NCBI GenBank assembly: GCA_032358255.1
Contig: JAULBX010010103.1
Span: 43,886-107,885 of the forward strand
DNA length: 64,000 nucleotides
Source of the DNA: Heterotrichella gracilis
Lineage: Eukaryota > Sar > Xanthophyceae > Tribonematales > Xanthonemataceae
Direction: 5' to 3'
The notes under the pieces are model-generated. The model ran no database searches. It was not told where the DNA came from and worked only from the letters and a program-made list of their open reading frames with translations. This document shows, piece after piece, positions 27,701-42,700 of this stretch; positions within the stretch are counted from its first letter, which is position 1; every line of letters starts with the position of its first letter. The position numbers and the translations under genes were made by a program.

Positions 27701-30700
27701 TAGGGTTTTGAGCCACTCAGGGATGCCACCCCAAGGGTTGACTACAATGTCGGTGCGCATATGTACATATCGATGTTGTACTGAAATACAAATTGCAAAA
27801 GTGCAAAGGAATTCGGTAGATTCTGGGGGTGAAGAACTGGCCAAACCATGCATATATACGCTCAATACCCGCCTCGTTTCCTGGTAGTGTGTGAGGCCTT
27901 CCATCTTTTGATGATGTTTTGCACGTCCCCTTGTCAAAACTTTGCAAATTGCCCCTGCAAGGCTTTCTAGGGGGAGTGCAGGGGTTCTTCAGAGGATGCG
28001 CGCCCTGACGCACTACCTGGAAATGAGGCAAAGGGTGGAGCGTAAGTGCAAGGTTTGGCATGTGGGTCCCTCATAGGGGGTCTGAGGGGGGTCTGTCTGG
28101 GGTTTTTGATATGGGGTTGATCTTGCAAGGAGGCAGAGCACGCCTCTGAGGGGGGTCTTAGAGGGGTCTGAGGGGCCTCTAATAGGCGTGATCTGCATAC
28201 ATGCAAGGTCCACCCCTTATCATCCACCCTAGGCAGCTCAAGGAGAAACATGAGGTGTTTTTTTATCCGCTGGTTTCAGGTTCCTGGGTATTGTTGGACC
28301 AGCCCAAGGTTTTGCATGGCTTGCGGTAGGGTCGCAGAGGACTTTGGGCCCTATGCAAGGTTTGGCCTGGCTTTGGGGCCACAGGCCAAACCTTTTATGC
28401 GTGCTCAACCCTTGTCTCATCTTTGGTTAAACGGTGTGCCAGGCGTTGCATGTTCTTACCCTGTTTCGCACATTGCCCCTGTCACACTTCGCAAAAATGG
28501 CCCTGCGAGGCTGACTGGGGCAAGGGCAAACAGATTTAGACAATGCAACGCCCGGCACACTCCTTATACAATGATGAGGTGAGGGTGGAGCGACAGTGCA
28601 AGGTTTGGCCTGTGGTCTCAAACCAGGCCAAATGAGGTGGCATTCAGTAGTGTGTTCTTAGAATGCTTTGCCCTTGCCCCTACCACAACTTTGCGAAATG
28701 CCCCTGCGAGGCTGGCTAGGGCAAGTGCTAATTTTCTCCTTCCCAGGCCAAAACATCCCCACCTGCCTATTTAATATGGCATCAAGCCAGACCATATCTC
28801 CCATGCACGTTTTAACCCTCGCCTCATCTTTGGTTGGAGGGTGTGCCAGGCGTTACATATTCTGAGGTGGCCTCTCCTGACCCCTGTCACACTTAGCAAA
28901 AGGCCGCTGCGAGGCTGACTGGGGCAAGGGCAAGCAACCTCAGAGAATGCAACACCTGGCATGCGGTACCCTTCACCCCAAGATAAGACGAGGGTGGAGG
29001 GTGCATGCAGGGTTTGGCCTGTGGCCTCACGCCAGGCCAAATGAGGTGACTTCGAATGGTGCGCCTCTGTTGCTTGCCTTACTTTTATCAGATTTTGTGA
29101 GCTGCCTGTGGCTGGGGAAATGGTAATCTTCTCCGTCCCACCAATAGCATATCCACCTGCCAATCCCAACCTGGCATCAAGCCAGGCCAAACCTCGCATG
29201 CACGCTCAAGCTTTGCCTCATTGTTGGCAAGTGAACCAAGTCATGTGACCTATGGACCATCGTCCCTGGTCCCTGTCAGATTTTGCAAAATGTCCCTGCA
29301 AGGCTGATTGGGACAGGTGGTGAGCATCCATAGGTGGCATAACCTGATCCACTTGTTGACAATGACGTGAGGCTTGAGCGTGCATGCAAGGTTTGGCCTG
29401 TGGCATCAAGCCAGGCCAAAACACAGGGGGTGTCATGTGGTGCCGTTGCCCCTGTCGCACGTTTAAGTCGTCCCGGGGACTCTGACTGGGGAGAGTGGTC
29501 ATTCACTTCTTCCCAGCAAAACCATATCCCCCTGCCAACGCCATCATGGCATCAAGCTAGGCCAAACCTTGCATGCATGTTCAACTTTTGCATCATCTTT
29601 AAAGTCCATCAAGTATTGCGACCTCTGATGGGTCCCTGGTCTCTCTGTTTACCTTTGGGAAATGGCCGTTTTTGAACGCTGACTGGGGGACTGGGGGAGC
29701 ACTCAGAGGACGCATTGCATGATATGTATTTGCTGATGATGAGGCGAGGATTGAGCTTGCTTGCTAGGTTTGACCTGGCTTGGGACCGAGGGCATAGAGT
29801 GTTTAGGGTTCAGGCCTAAGGCAGAGGCATGTGCCGGACGGCAGATGCACGTGACGGGGTGTAGGGGTGCGGATTATGACAAGCTCATATTGTGACAAGC
29901 TTAATCAGGATTCAGGGCAAAAATGAACCCCACACATGTATGGACAACTCAGCTTGTGGGAGGGTTATCTACACCTGGATGGTATGTTGGGTTTTGCATT
30001 ACATAGTGACCCCGTCAGCAAAGCAGGTGCCTAGCGTTTCATTTTTGTACAAACAGCAGGGAGGGGTGTTGAAGCTGAACTTTAGTTATTCAGCTAATTA
30101 CATGCATTCCAGCAATACAGCCAGATTAGCAATCGGTCTTGCACATGCGACAAAACTGACCTTTGGCAAAGTTAAATATGATTTCTCCAACCTAGACGTG
30201 CCGACTAGGACAGTGGGGCTCACCAGAACCAGTTGCAGGGCAAGGTGTAGGCTATTGCCCACTCGGCCAGCAGTACGTGGTGCTGCGGGCGCAACGCTCC
30301 ACTTTGCAGTCCACTTGATGTTGTTGCGATAAAGCTACATGATGTGATGTAATCACCCAGCGTGTTGTTGTTTGGTTCAACGGCATCAGGTGGAGTGCAA
30401 CGTGGAGCTGTTGGCCCTCGGGGCCACATACTCCTGGCCACGGTGGCGCAAAGCTACATCTTGTAATCCAACTCAGGTCGTTGCTGTGCAGAAACAGCGG
30501 CAGAAGAACATGTAGCTTTGGGCCCACAGGTCCACTTATTGCTGGCAAAGTGGGTGCTAGCCTACACGTTGCCCTGCAAACCAGGTCGTTGCTACGCAGA
30601 AACAATGGTTGTTGGTGGGCCCCGCTGCGCATTAGCAAGTCGATGTCGGGGAAATATTAGCACCGATTTAAAATTTTACTATAAAAACTTGCGGGCGTCG

Positions 30701-33700
30701 CCAGTCGCCCTATTAAAGGTTTGATATTTGCCTTGCAAACAATCCATTTTGGGGTCCAACAAGGATTGAGCCGCAGTGGGAGCATTACTAAATTACACTA
30801 GTTGCTTTCTCACGCATTGAAGTCTTGCCGACCTTGAAAGGGAAATCCTCCACTCTCCTGTGTTATTGTTCTTCTCAGGTATTTGTGAGAGCATGTACCA
30901 ATGGGGATGGTCAACAGTTTCCAGCAGGCCTGGAGTTTAGTAAAATAAAAAAAACTTATTTTCAGGCCTCCCAGGAAGTGAAACCTCCCCCATCAGTACC
31001 TGCTCCCACTTGCACCTGGCAAGGGCAAGGACAACATGACAGTGCAGGGTTTCCTTCCATCCTACGCCTGTCAAAGTAGTGGTTTTTTATTTCAAGCTAG
31101 GTGTTTCTAGCTTTTTACCTGCACTGCAGCTTCAAACTGTTTTTGCCATTGGGCTGATTCAATCCCTCGGGACAGTGTGGTACCTGCCAAGCAATGGCAC
31201 CTGGGTAAACGTGTACCTTCTGTTACAGCAGCAACAATATTGTGCACCATTCTTTGGGCATCGATGGATGAGCATGATGCATGCCATGGCAGTGTAATAT
31301 CATGATCTTCCATGCGTGCTCAAAAATGGTGCACAGTATGGTTGCTGTTGTAGCACAAGGTATGGCGTTAGCCAGGCGCCATTACTTGGCAGGCACCAAA
31401 AGTGTTGGTACCTCAAAATCGGGGGGAGGGTACAAATTGCTGCTTAGGGTCTAGGGTTTCTGGGTGCATTTGGTCACCAACATGAGGGCCTGGCCCAGCG
31501 GACTGTGTTTTACAAATCGTCGAGGCAAATACAACGGCCTTACATCTGCTATAACATTTAACAATCACAATGATAATTATAATGATGTACCCGACGCTGT
31601 TTTAGTCCCAAAACTCCTGTAAAACTGGAGAATAACCTTAACCCCTAAAGCCTAATCATAAACCCTAAACAGGCCCTGCCCTGCCCATCCTTGCCTCGGA
31701 CTAGCACAACCCCTCCCTGCGATTTTGGACCCCTTATCCCTCCCTCCCCCCTGGCCCCTGCAGAGCCTGGCTGGAATGGACATTGAGGACCTGGGGCTTA
31801 ATTGCGTGGACACCCTGGCGGCAGGCAGTGGAGACAACCTGTATTTGAATGCGCCTGCACTGGAGGGGGAGGGGGCAAAGGTGGGTAAAGTGTGGGGGTG
31901 GGGGTTAAAGGGGAGTGCGCAGGCCGGTATGTACATGCATGCCCATCTCACATGCATATGAGTACCCTGATATCAAAATGGGAGGGGTGGGGTGGGGTGC
32001 AAGGGGGGCATGGCGTGTGGGCGGGCCTCCACTCTAATGAATCGTCGTCCTCTGTACAGACCACAGGTACTGTAGGTCCCGGGCTGAGTACGCCGTCGCC
32101 GTCCAGGCTCAATACCCCAAACCCTAAAACCCTAAACATAGATGACAGATACTGTAGGTCCCGGCCTGGGTGCGCCTGCGTCGTCCAGCCCTAAAATCCT
32201 AAAACCCTAAACCCTAAACATAAACTACAAATACTGTAGTTCTCGAGCTGGGTGCGTCAGCGTCATCTATCCCTGTGCATACTCAAACAAGGGCTGACTG
32301 GCCATCCTTTGGATGGATTCTGTCGTGGCTGGGCGTGTCGACCTTATGACAGAAGCCATCTTGAAGGATGATCAGAGCGCCCTTGTCTACGTATATACAG
32401 CCCAGGTGCGTTGCCGCCCATTTCTGTATATGCTTGGACAATGGCATTTGGTCATTTTCTCTGGGGGTTTGTGGTATGGCTGGTTGTGTCCATAACAGAA
32501 ACTCTCTAGAAGGGTGGTCCTGTATGTCCTTGTCCAAGTACATACAGGACTGGACGACAAACGACTCTTCGGCCCGGGGCACTACCTGAAGTCTGTGCAG
32601 AGGACAACAATTCAAGACGTAAGGTTTAGGGTTGAGGGTTGAGGGTTTAGGACAAACGGAGTCCTCGGCCAGGGGCACTCCCTGTAGCTCGTGCACAGGA
32701 CGACAATCCATTGTTTAGGGTTTTGGGTTTAAAACAAATCGTGTCCTAGGCTCGGGGCACTACCTGTAGTGTGTGCCCAGGGCACCACTTGTAGGTCCTG
32801 GGCTGAGTGCGTCTGGCTCGTCCACACCTATGCATACTTGCACAAGGACCTTTTGATCGTCCTCTTGAACGGTTTGTGTCGAGGCTGGGAATGTTCAGGC
32901 ATGACAGAAACCATTCAGAAGGATGGCCAAAAGGGCATTGTCCAAGTGCGTACAGGGGCGGATGGCAAACGACGGCCTCGGCCCGGGGCACTACCTGTAG
33001 TCTGTGCACAGGACGACAATTCGTTTGTTAGGGTTTAGGGTTTAGGTTTCAGGATAAACGGCGTCCTCGACCCGGGGCACTACATGTAATCTGTCCTCGG
33101 CCTTTTCAACTAACTACCTGTAGTCTGTGCCAGAGGCACCACCTGTACGTCCCGAGCTGGGTGCGTCTGCATCGCCCAGCCCTATGCACACTTGGACAAG
33201 GGCTTTTAGGTCACCCTTGTTGATGGTTTCTGTCGTGGCTGGGTATGTTCATCCATGACAGAAACCTTGGACGAGGCTGACCCTAAAGGCCATTGTTCAA
33301 GTGTATACAGAACTGGACGGCAAACAGCGTCAAACTATCGCAAAAATATTTAGACATGACCCTATAAAAATATCTTTTTCAATAGTTTTTAACTGTTCAA
33401 AAGCCGATCAGACGTTCGTAACGGTTGCCTGTGCCTGATCCGAGTTCGTCAAACGTCGTCAAAGTTTGGTTTAAAGTCGTTACAAGTCGTTCGACCGTTA
33501 CGAATTTGAGGTTGATCAGTCCGGAAAATATCCATTTTTTTGTGGGCGAGGGTCATGTCTAAACATTTTTTCAAAAACCCTTAATCCTGGACAGGGGACA
33601 CCAGCACGAGCACGCCCTCGGCATAAATCTCCAGCACTGGGCCAGCACTGGGACTGCAGGACAAACACACATTCTAGAGTCAAGCACTTCCAGGAGTCTA

Positions 33701-36700
33701 CCGAGTGACCAGGGCCCTGTACCTCATGCGTCTGTGGTTTAGGGTTTAGGGTTGAGAGCGCGCCCTCGCGGCATGTTGGGAGTGGCTCAATCGGGGTTGC
33801 GTGGCAAGTGTTGCATAACAAGCCACCAACTGCACATGAATGTGCACAATGGAGAGGGTCCAGGTGACGTGCGCGTGGGGAGTGGCGCAATCAGGGTATC
33901 CAATGCATTTTACGCGCAATCAGGATATTTAACCATATTAATATCCAATAATGCATACTTCAGGCGCAATCATGGTATCCATCGCAAGCGGTGCCCATAA
34001 ATTCTCCAGCTGCGGATAAATGACAATGGCAGCTGGAGAATTGTTGTATTATTTTAAGATAAATGAAAACAAAAATTAAGTATGTATGCAGCCTGCCCTT
34101 GAACATTGGTTTTTGATGATTGCTAGCATGACTGGTCATTTTGTTATCTCCTCTGTTGTGGCCATATTGATCACTCATGGTGTGACGGCGCCAAATTGGG
34201 GGAACAAGTTCATCCAATTTGGGCCAATTGAGCGTCCTTGGCACGCTGAGTCATCAGTGTGGCAACAACAGCATAGATAACGAACAAAGCGAGTCACAAT
34301 AGCACTCATCAAGAATGTCAAAGACCAACCCAAGACCATTGTTCAAGTATACATAGAGCTCTATGCCTACTTGGACAATGGCCTTGGGGTGACCCTTCTT
34401 GGTGAGCTCTACCTTGCTGGTACTGTCCTTTGCACCTACGTTGTCGTTGCCATTGGATTGGATTGGATTGTCCCAGGTGCTCGATATGTGTTTCCAATAA
34501 TCACATACTAGCATCTGGGGCACTCCAATGACCCCGATGGCAACGACAACATAGATGCAAGAGACAGGACCAGAATGCATGCTAGAATAAATAATAAGGA
34601 TCACCCCAAAGCGGTGTCAAAATACAACCAAAACTAATCAGCACCAGCAATATAAAGTCTGAAAACCTACACCGTAAAAAGACAGCTCCAGCACGCGCAT
34701 CCCTTATTAAACTTGGGAACCCTAAACCCTAAACGGAGAGCATCAGCACCCTAGCGTCTCCACTGGGTACTTCGTGCTTCTCTTTAGGGTTTAGGGTTAA
34801 GAGCGCGCCCTCAGGCCATGTGGGGAGGGCGCATATCTAGGCCCATTCATTTTGCTGGGAAGAATGAATGGACATTGGAACCAACACCTACAGCCGCGTT
34901 TGTGCCCCCTGCTAGTAAAGTACCACTTGAAAACCTCACACCATGGAAATGATGGTGCCATACCACTTCTTATGTGAGTTTGGGGGGCAGAGTGCGCCCT
35001 CAAAACACGTGACGAGTGGCGCAATCAGGATATCTAGGCGAGCGGTGCCCATAAATCCTCCAGCTGTGGATGATTTTCAATGACAATGGCCTTGAGGTGA
35101 ACCCTCTTGGTAATTGCCAGTATGGCTGGTCATGTTCGTTATCTATGCTGTTGTTGCCATATGCTCACCCAAGGTTTCCAGGGTGCCAAATTGGAAGCAC
35201 AAATTAATCCAATTTGGGCCAATTCAGCATCCTTGGCACCCTGGGTGATCATTCTGGCAACAACAACTTAGGTCGCGAACATGGCCAGTTACGACAGCAA
35301 CCATCAAGTAAATACAACGACCACCCCAAGACCATTTTCCAAGTGTGTGTAGAACTCTATGCCTGAATTGACAGTTCTCTTGGGGAGATACTTCGTGATG
35401 ATCTCTGTTCTGGCGGGTACTGTCCCTTGCAGCTAGGTTATCCTCGCCATCTAATTTGTCCACTGTGTTCCAGAGGCTACTATATGACATTGGAACCACA
35501 CGTTCAATGCTAGTAGCATCTGGGACACACTGGACGATCTTGATGGCATCGACAACCTAGCTGTGAGGGACAGGATCAGCCATGGCAAAAAATCATTAGG
35601 AAGGGCACCCCAGGGCATGTTTTAAGTAAAACCCTAAACCCTAGAGGAGAAACCCTAGCAGGCAGCTCCAGCACGTGCACACCATAATAAAACTTTGAAA
35701 ATTTAAACCCTAAACAGGCAGCTCCTGCATGCGCACACCATTGTCAACTTTGAAATCCTACACCCTAAACAGGGAGCATCAGCTCGAGCACACCACTGTT
35801 GAACATAACTCCCCAGCACCGTGAATGTCAAATGGTAACCCTAAACCAAAAACCAGAAACCCTAAACAGCCAGCATCAGCACGCGCACACCACCAATCTA
35901 AAATCTCCAGCACCGAGATGGCACCATATATTATAAAGGATAGGTTTCGGTGTACAGAAATCCCCTTTATCCAGAAAAAAACAAATTCCCAGCCCCGAGG
36001 GAGTGCTGTACTTGCTTTACTTACTAGGACTTCAGGAAAATTGCATATTCGAAGCTGGGTCAGCAATGCCAGGAGAGCACTGAATTGCGCAGGTTTTGCA
36101 AAGGCTGACTGCCAATCTGGTTGTACTGCTGGAACACTTGCTTACATGCGTTCCAGCAATATTTAGCCACATTAGCATCCTGTCCTACATGCCTTGCGCC
36201 AAGGGAGAGGGAATTTCGAGTGACCAGGGCCCTCTCCTTTGTGCGTCTGGGATGCAGAATGCATCCTCTAGGCGCGTGGGGTGCGTGGGTGCAATTAGTA
36301 CCATTAAACCAGTAGTGTGCAGAAAGTCATGGGCTGGGGATCAGGGCAAGGGAGAGGGTCCTGGTCATTCAAGTTGCCTGGGTTTATGTGGCAACATTGA
36401 CCTCTGCATCGTGCTCCTCATTGCAATCCACATTGGGCTTCCTTGTTGAGCAAGCTTGGCGTGTGTCGCTACTGGGATGGCGACGCAGAGGAACATGATG
36501 GCTTGATTTACCCAGGCAATATGGAATGACCAGGGCCGTCTCCATCGCGCGTCTAGGGATAGAATGCTCCCTCCAGGTGTGAGGGGAGTGGAGCAATCAG
36601 GGTTGCATAGCAAGCAGTGTCGTAACAGAAAATGCGACTAGTATTAAAAGCTACCTACTTTGTGAGACCCTGAAGCTAGGGTTATACCTGAACCCTTGAC

Positions 36701-39700
36701 AGCAATACCCTACAGTGGGGTGATGATAGATGATCTAGTGACCTTGGCCACACTTGCTGCACAGCTCATTAGAAGGCTATTAGCAGTGTCAGTGTCATTG
36801 CTGTTGTAGAACAGCACGTGCACCCACACAGCTAGTAGCCTATCAACCAGCTGTGCGCAAGTGTCACACGATGACGAGATCAGGTTGTCGTCACCCTAGT
36901 GTAGGGTATTGCTGTCTAAGGTTCAGGTGTATTGTAACAGTGGCATTTCTCATACAAGTACGTAAAATGTAAGGGCAGCGGGTGGACGAGTGCAAGGGAG
37001 AGGGTCCCGGTCACGCAAATAACCTAGGGTACCCACGCCTCCAACCTCCCCTGCATCAGTTGCCTCGTCACAATGGGGAGTGTGGTGCCGAGGATGGTGG
37101 TGGCATGGTCACCCAGGGCATTCGAGTGAACCAGGAACCCCTCCCTTGTGCTTTTGGGGATAGAGTGCCTCTGTTGAGTGTGGGGGGAGTGGTGCAATCA
37201 GGGTTGCAAGGCCATTGGTGTGCAGAAAGTCATGAGCTGCGGGTGAATGTGCACATGGGAGAGGGCCCCGGTATCACTCAAATGACCTAGAGTGAGCACT
37301 CCTCCCACTTCCTCTGCATAACTCGCCTCGTTGCAATGGGGAGTGTGGTGCTGAGGATGGTGGTGGCAGTGTCACCCGGGGCATTCAAGTGAAGCAGGAC
37401 CCTCTCCCTTGTTCTCCCAAGGGATGGAGTCTGCCCTCAAGGCGTGGAACGAGTGGGCGCAACCAGAGTTGCATGGCAAGCAGTGTGCAGAAAGGCAAGG
37501 GCTGCGGGTGAATGAGTACAAGGAAGAGGGTCCCAGTCACTCAAACGCCCTAGGGTTACCAATTCCACCAACAAGCCTCTGCATCTGCTTCCTCAGTACA
37601 ATGGGAGTGTGGTGCTGAGGATGGTGGTGGCATGGTCACCCAGGGCATTCAAGTAAACCAATACCCTCTCCCTTGTGCTCATTCACTGTCGCAGCTGGTA
37701 GTCTTATGCACAGCTTACCATGCAATCCTGATCGTGCCACTCTCCCCCCACGCCTTGCTGGGATCAATGGCATGCCGCCTTGCTGCCTGTTTAGGGGTCC
37801 AGGGTCTAGGTTTTAGGGGTTTGGATATTTTTGCCGCCTCGCCGTGGCCAGTGCATGCCAGATGGGTTCTGGGCAGCATCTCTCTCTGCCTTCACCAATC
37901 GCGCCTGTTTTGGGACACTTGTTTTTGTCGTTGATATACTTTACAGATTCTTGATCCCTTTCCCCCTCCACGGTTTTAGCTGCACCAGCTGGCACCTCCC
38001 CACCACCCTCCTCAACTTCATCATTGCACTGGCTGCCAAACCAATGGCACATCTGCATTTTGTACCCATACACATATCAACTAAAATCATCAACCGCGGT
38101 GTGATTGCACCTTTTGCAAATCCAAAATCCAAAATCCAAAAATTGTAATTGCCCCCCTTTGTTTCCAGGTGCACCAGTCTGGCGGCGCCACCTGGCAACA
38201 CCCCATCACCCTCCGCGACCTCATCGCCACACTGGCGGATGGAACCCATGGCAGCGCCCCACTTGTGCATAATCCTATATCTAATTGTAACTCGTACATG
38301 ATAGTACCCCTGACTATACACAATAGTCACTCACCTTCCCTTCCCGTGCCAGGTGCACCAGTCTGACGGCGCCACCTGGCACCACCCCACCACCCTCCGA
38401 GACCTCATCGCCACCCTGGCGGCGGAAACCGACGGCACCACCCCACGACTGGTTGCTGGTAACACAGGCAGTGGAGTGTACAAGGACATGTGGCCCGGGG
38501 GCAGGGTGGTGGTGGACCTGGGGAGGGTGGCTGACTTGAAGAAAATTGAAAACAAGGAGGTGAGGGGTGGGGCTCAGAAGCTGCTTTGTGAGTGAAGCGT
38601 GGTCCTTGTAGTTTGGTGTGTTGAGGGTGCAATTTGGGGGTTAGGCTAACACAGGCAGTGGAGTGTACAAGGACATGTGGCCCAGGGGACGGGTGGTGGT
38701 AGACCTGGGGAGGGTGGCTGACTTGAAGAAGATTGAAAACAAGGAGGTGAGGGGGATAAAAATGGTGAGGAGGGGGTTTTTGGGGGAGGTGCATGCGATG
38801 GGTGCTGCGTTTTGATGGGTGGTCGAAAATGATGGGGCTCAGGCCCTAAGCTGAAAAGTCTGCTATCTCTCCAACCCCGTCATCTGAGGAAGGCTCCTGA
38901 TTGGCGTATCACTGACCTTCATAAGGCTTATTGACCACCAAAACCCTACGCCCTGTGGGTCGCAACTGTAGTCTATCGACGCCTGTAAGGGTGGAAAACC
39001 CTAAACCCTGATAACATACCCTAAACCATTTATTTTGCATTCCCTACACTCTAAATACAGACCCTAAACCATCAGAACTCCATTCCCATCATCCCAGGGG
39101 GGCCACATCATCGGAGCAGGGGTGACCTTCACGCAGCTCATAGACCACCTTATCACCTACCACATCCCATTACCCCAGAAGGGTCTCATCATTGGAGCAA
39201 AATGACCTTCATGCAGCTTATCGACCACCTCAAAACCCTAACGGTTGCCAAGCAGTACTCTAACGTGTGGGCACCGCTCGCGGGCATGCCAGGCCACATG
39301 CAGTATGTTCAAACACAAAAATCCTATCCAAAACCTTAATATTTCCCCCATTGCACCCCAGGGAGGTCTCATCATCGGAGCAGGGGTGACCTTCACGCAG
39401 CTCATCGACCACCTCAAAACCCTAACTGAGGCCAAGCAGTACCCTAACGTGTGGGCGCCGCTGGCGGGCATGCTGGTGCGCATCGCGGGGCGCCACGTGC
39501 AGTCCGCCGCAACCCTTGGGGGGAATTTGGTGCTGGCGCGTGAGAGGGGGCTTGAGTCGGATGCTGCCACCCCACTGGTGGCGCTGGGGGCGAGGGTGAC
39601 GGTGGCTGTGGGGGCGTGGAATGAGGGGTAAGGGGTGGGGGGGGAGGGTAGGGTGGGATGGGCGCCCGAGAGAGGGTTTTAGGTGGGGTGGTACGGGTGG

Positions 39701-42700
39701 CCTTCCACCGAATTTTGGGGGGTATTGGTGCTGGCTGGTCTGTTGAGATGGTCCTGTGATTGGATGTGGCAACACTAATGATGGTGGCGCCGGGGAATAT
39801 TATGATGCTTGCTGTGGGGGTGTGGAATGAGGGTAAGGGAGGGTTGGGGTGGGTTGTGGACGGGGAGGAGAGGTGAGGGGGAAAGGAGGGAACGGGGTCC
39901 CCTGATGTGGCCACACATTTGTGTTGCTCCTGTGGTTGCCAGCTGGCTGGAAGGCTGGGCAAATGAGCGGCGCTGATGAGGTTGGCCTGCGCAGTCCATG
40001 TGGATCATCTTGATACAGCATACCTCTTTGAAGGGTAAGGTGTATCAAGAGGTCCAAGCGGGCCATGCAGGCAGAATCTTGTCAGGCCAGCTCAATTGTC
40101 GAGCCTCCCAGCCAGCTGGCAATGACAGGCAATGCCACTTTCGGCATCCCTGAAATGATATCGGTGGTCAGTTTACTTTTGACTGACATCCCCTTTCTGT
40201 TTCGGCAGGACGTTCCTCCTGGAGGACTTTCTGAACAAGGCAAGGGTGGCCCCCGAGCTGGCCCTGGGGTCCACAGATGTGGTCACATTTGTGCACATTC
40301 CGCCACCCCCGCTCACTGCCAGGCTGGCGGTGCACAAGGTGGCGGAGAGGTACCTCAACGCGGTGTCCATCGCCAACGCCGCGGTTTTCGTGGAGAACGG
40401 GACCAGCGGCGCGTCCCTGGGGTCCGTCAGGATCGCCCTGGGATTCCACGTGCAGGAAGATAAGGGTAAGGATTTCGTGGAATATTCTTGAGCGAATCCT
40501 TAGCGATGCCCTGATTCACATGTGCTGCTTGCGAGCTGAAAGCTGGGCGCACAGCGATGGTTGTATTGCTAGGTTGTAATGCTAGGCTGTAGCAAGTGAG
40601 GACTTGCGTGGCATCTCTGGGGCCTGTCGCAGTCGTCCTGGGATTTGGGTAATTGTCATTGCCACTCAAGGTGATACCCATTCCTGTCTCCCTGTGCGTC
40701 AATGCATTAACCATAGCCCACGAGAACCCCCATATATTGCATTTATCCTAATAATAGGTGTGACAGAAGCCCATAGCTGACACGATTACCCGATCCCGCA
40801 GGGGGTGAAGCATGGAGGTGCATCAGTGCCAAGGGGGTGGAATCCGCCCTCTCTGGGGAAACCCCAAGCATCAGTGCATTGGCGGCAGCCCTCAAGGCCA
40901 TCCCCGGGGATTTGGCAAACGCTGGGGATGTGCTGGCGGCATCCCAGGGGCTTGTGGAGGGCATGGTGTTTGAGTGCCTGGGACCGCTGTTCAAGCATGT
41001 GCGTGGCTCAAGTGGCCCCCAGTTAGGGGATTCCGCCCCCCTCATTAGTGTCTCTGGTGTCTACATGTGGTATTGCTTTCACTGCATGCCTGTGCCTTAC
41101 TGGGGGAGTGCATCTGCCACTTGTAATCCGATCCCAGCCATCACTTGCACTCCTCGGGACAGCGTTCCTCTTTGTAAACTTGCTACCTTGCATTGCTTTT
41201 ATTGATCTTTTTCAATCTTTACTGAAAACCATACTACCCACATCTTTATGTTCATCATATGATTGTAAAACATCTTTACTGGTTCCACACGTGGCCCAGG
41301 GTGACCCCACACTCCTGCGCCTGCTGGCTATTTTGGAAATTCAGTGTTGAACAATCTTATATTTATTAGTTTTCATTGACTCCGCAGGCTGCCCAGGGCA
41401 ACCCCGCACTCCTGCGCCTGCTGGACGTGGCACCCTCCCAGACCCCCGCGGTCCCCAAGGGGGCGCAGAAATTGGGCGATTTGGTGGAATCCCATGCCCC
41501 CGTGGGTGCGCCCCTGGTCAAGGAAAGGGCCCTGCTTCAGGCCTCAGGCGAGGCATTATACACTGGGGATGTGGCGGTGCAGGAGGGGGCGCTGTATGGG
41601 GCCCTGGTGCTGTCTACAGGTGGGAACAAGGGGTATGGGGTGAGGGGGGGTGTATAGGGTGCCGCTGCTGTCCACACGTGGGTGTGGTGGTGGTGGTTGG
41701 GGGGGTTGGGGGGGGATGTGAGGGGGCGCTGTACGGGGCTCTGGTGTTGTCTACAGGTGGATAAGGGAGTGGTGGCGATGAGGTGGTAGGGTGGGATGTG
41801 GCTGTGCACAGCGGGAAGGGGGTGGGGAGGTGGGCAGTGAGATTGGGGGAGGGGATGTAAAAATATACGCATGCATCCCTGCTCCTGAAGTGCGCGACGT
41901 TGGATGTGGGTGCCAGGCATTTCCCCCTTTGCACCCCCAGCCCATTGATACCCCTTTACAATTGCGACTGACTCCTGTGCCACCATCTATACACGTGCAC
42001 GCCCCTGAATCCCCAAAAATAGATTAACCATGTCTGAACCCCCCCTACTCCCCCCTTGATTGATTCCCGCCCCTGATTGCTGCAGTCCCCCTCGGCACCA
42101 TCGCCCACGTGGACGCCGCCCCTGCGCTCGCCATGCCAGGAGTGGTGCGATACATCGATGCAAAAGACCTCCCCAGCAAGGGGAGCAACATGATCATGCA
42201 ACCCGTGCTAGGGTTTCCCACGGAGCCGGTGTTTGTGGAGGGCCAGGTGTCCTTCTGTGGCCAGCCCATTGGGATGGTTCTGGCAGAATCTGAGGTGAGT
42301 GGATATTGTTAGGCACACGCATTCCAGGGTTGAGTTTCCAGCCAGCTAGGTATTGAGACTAGTCTGAGGTGAGTGGTGGGTGAGGAAGAAAGGTGTCTGG
42401 TGAGGCGTGGTTGGTGGTATAAATGGAGGTTGGCTGGTGGTTGGTGAAGGGGATAATAGTGCAGTTCCTGAGGTGGGTGGCGGGCGCGATGATCCGTGAG
42501 ACCCTAAACCCTGATATGAGCCCAATATGCAAGGCAATGGCTGTTGGGAGGTGCAGGCTAGAAAGGGTGTGCCCTTTTGCCAATGCTTTGCTGGCTGTCT
42601 TCGCTATCAATCTTCTGTCCTGAGCTGTCGAGTCCATATGTCCACAACGACAACCGTTGTAGACACGTGGACTCGACGTTAAAAAGAGGAGAGTGACATC

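Noticed and set aside
27838-29790. CRISPR array
   Set aside because: Repeats are long, diverged and self-complementary, with unequal spacing, inside a eukaryotic intron. No cas genes are present.
29892-30332. A 146-codon forward open frame
   Set aside because: It overlaps one arm of a large inverted repeat, has no recognisable domain and lies within an aldehyde oxidase intron.
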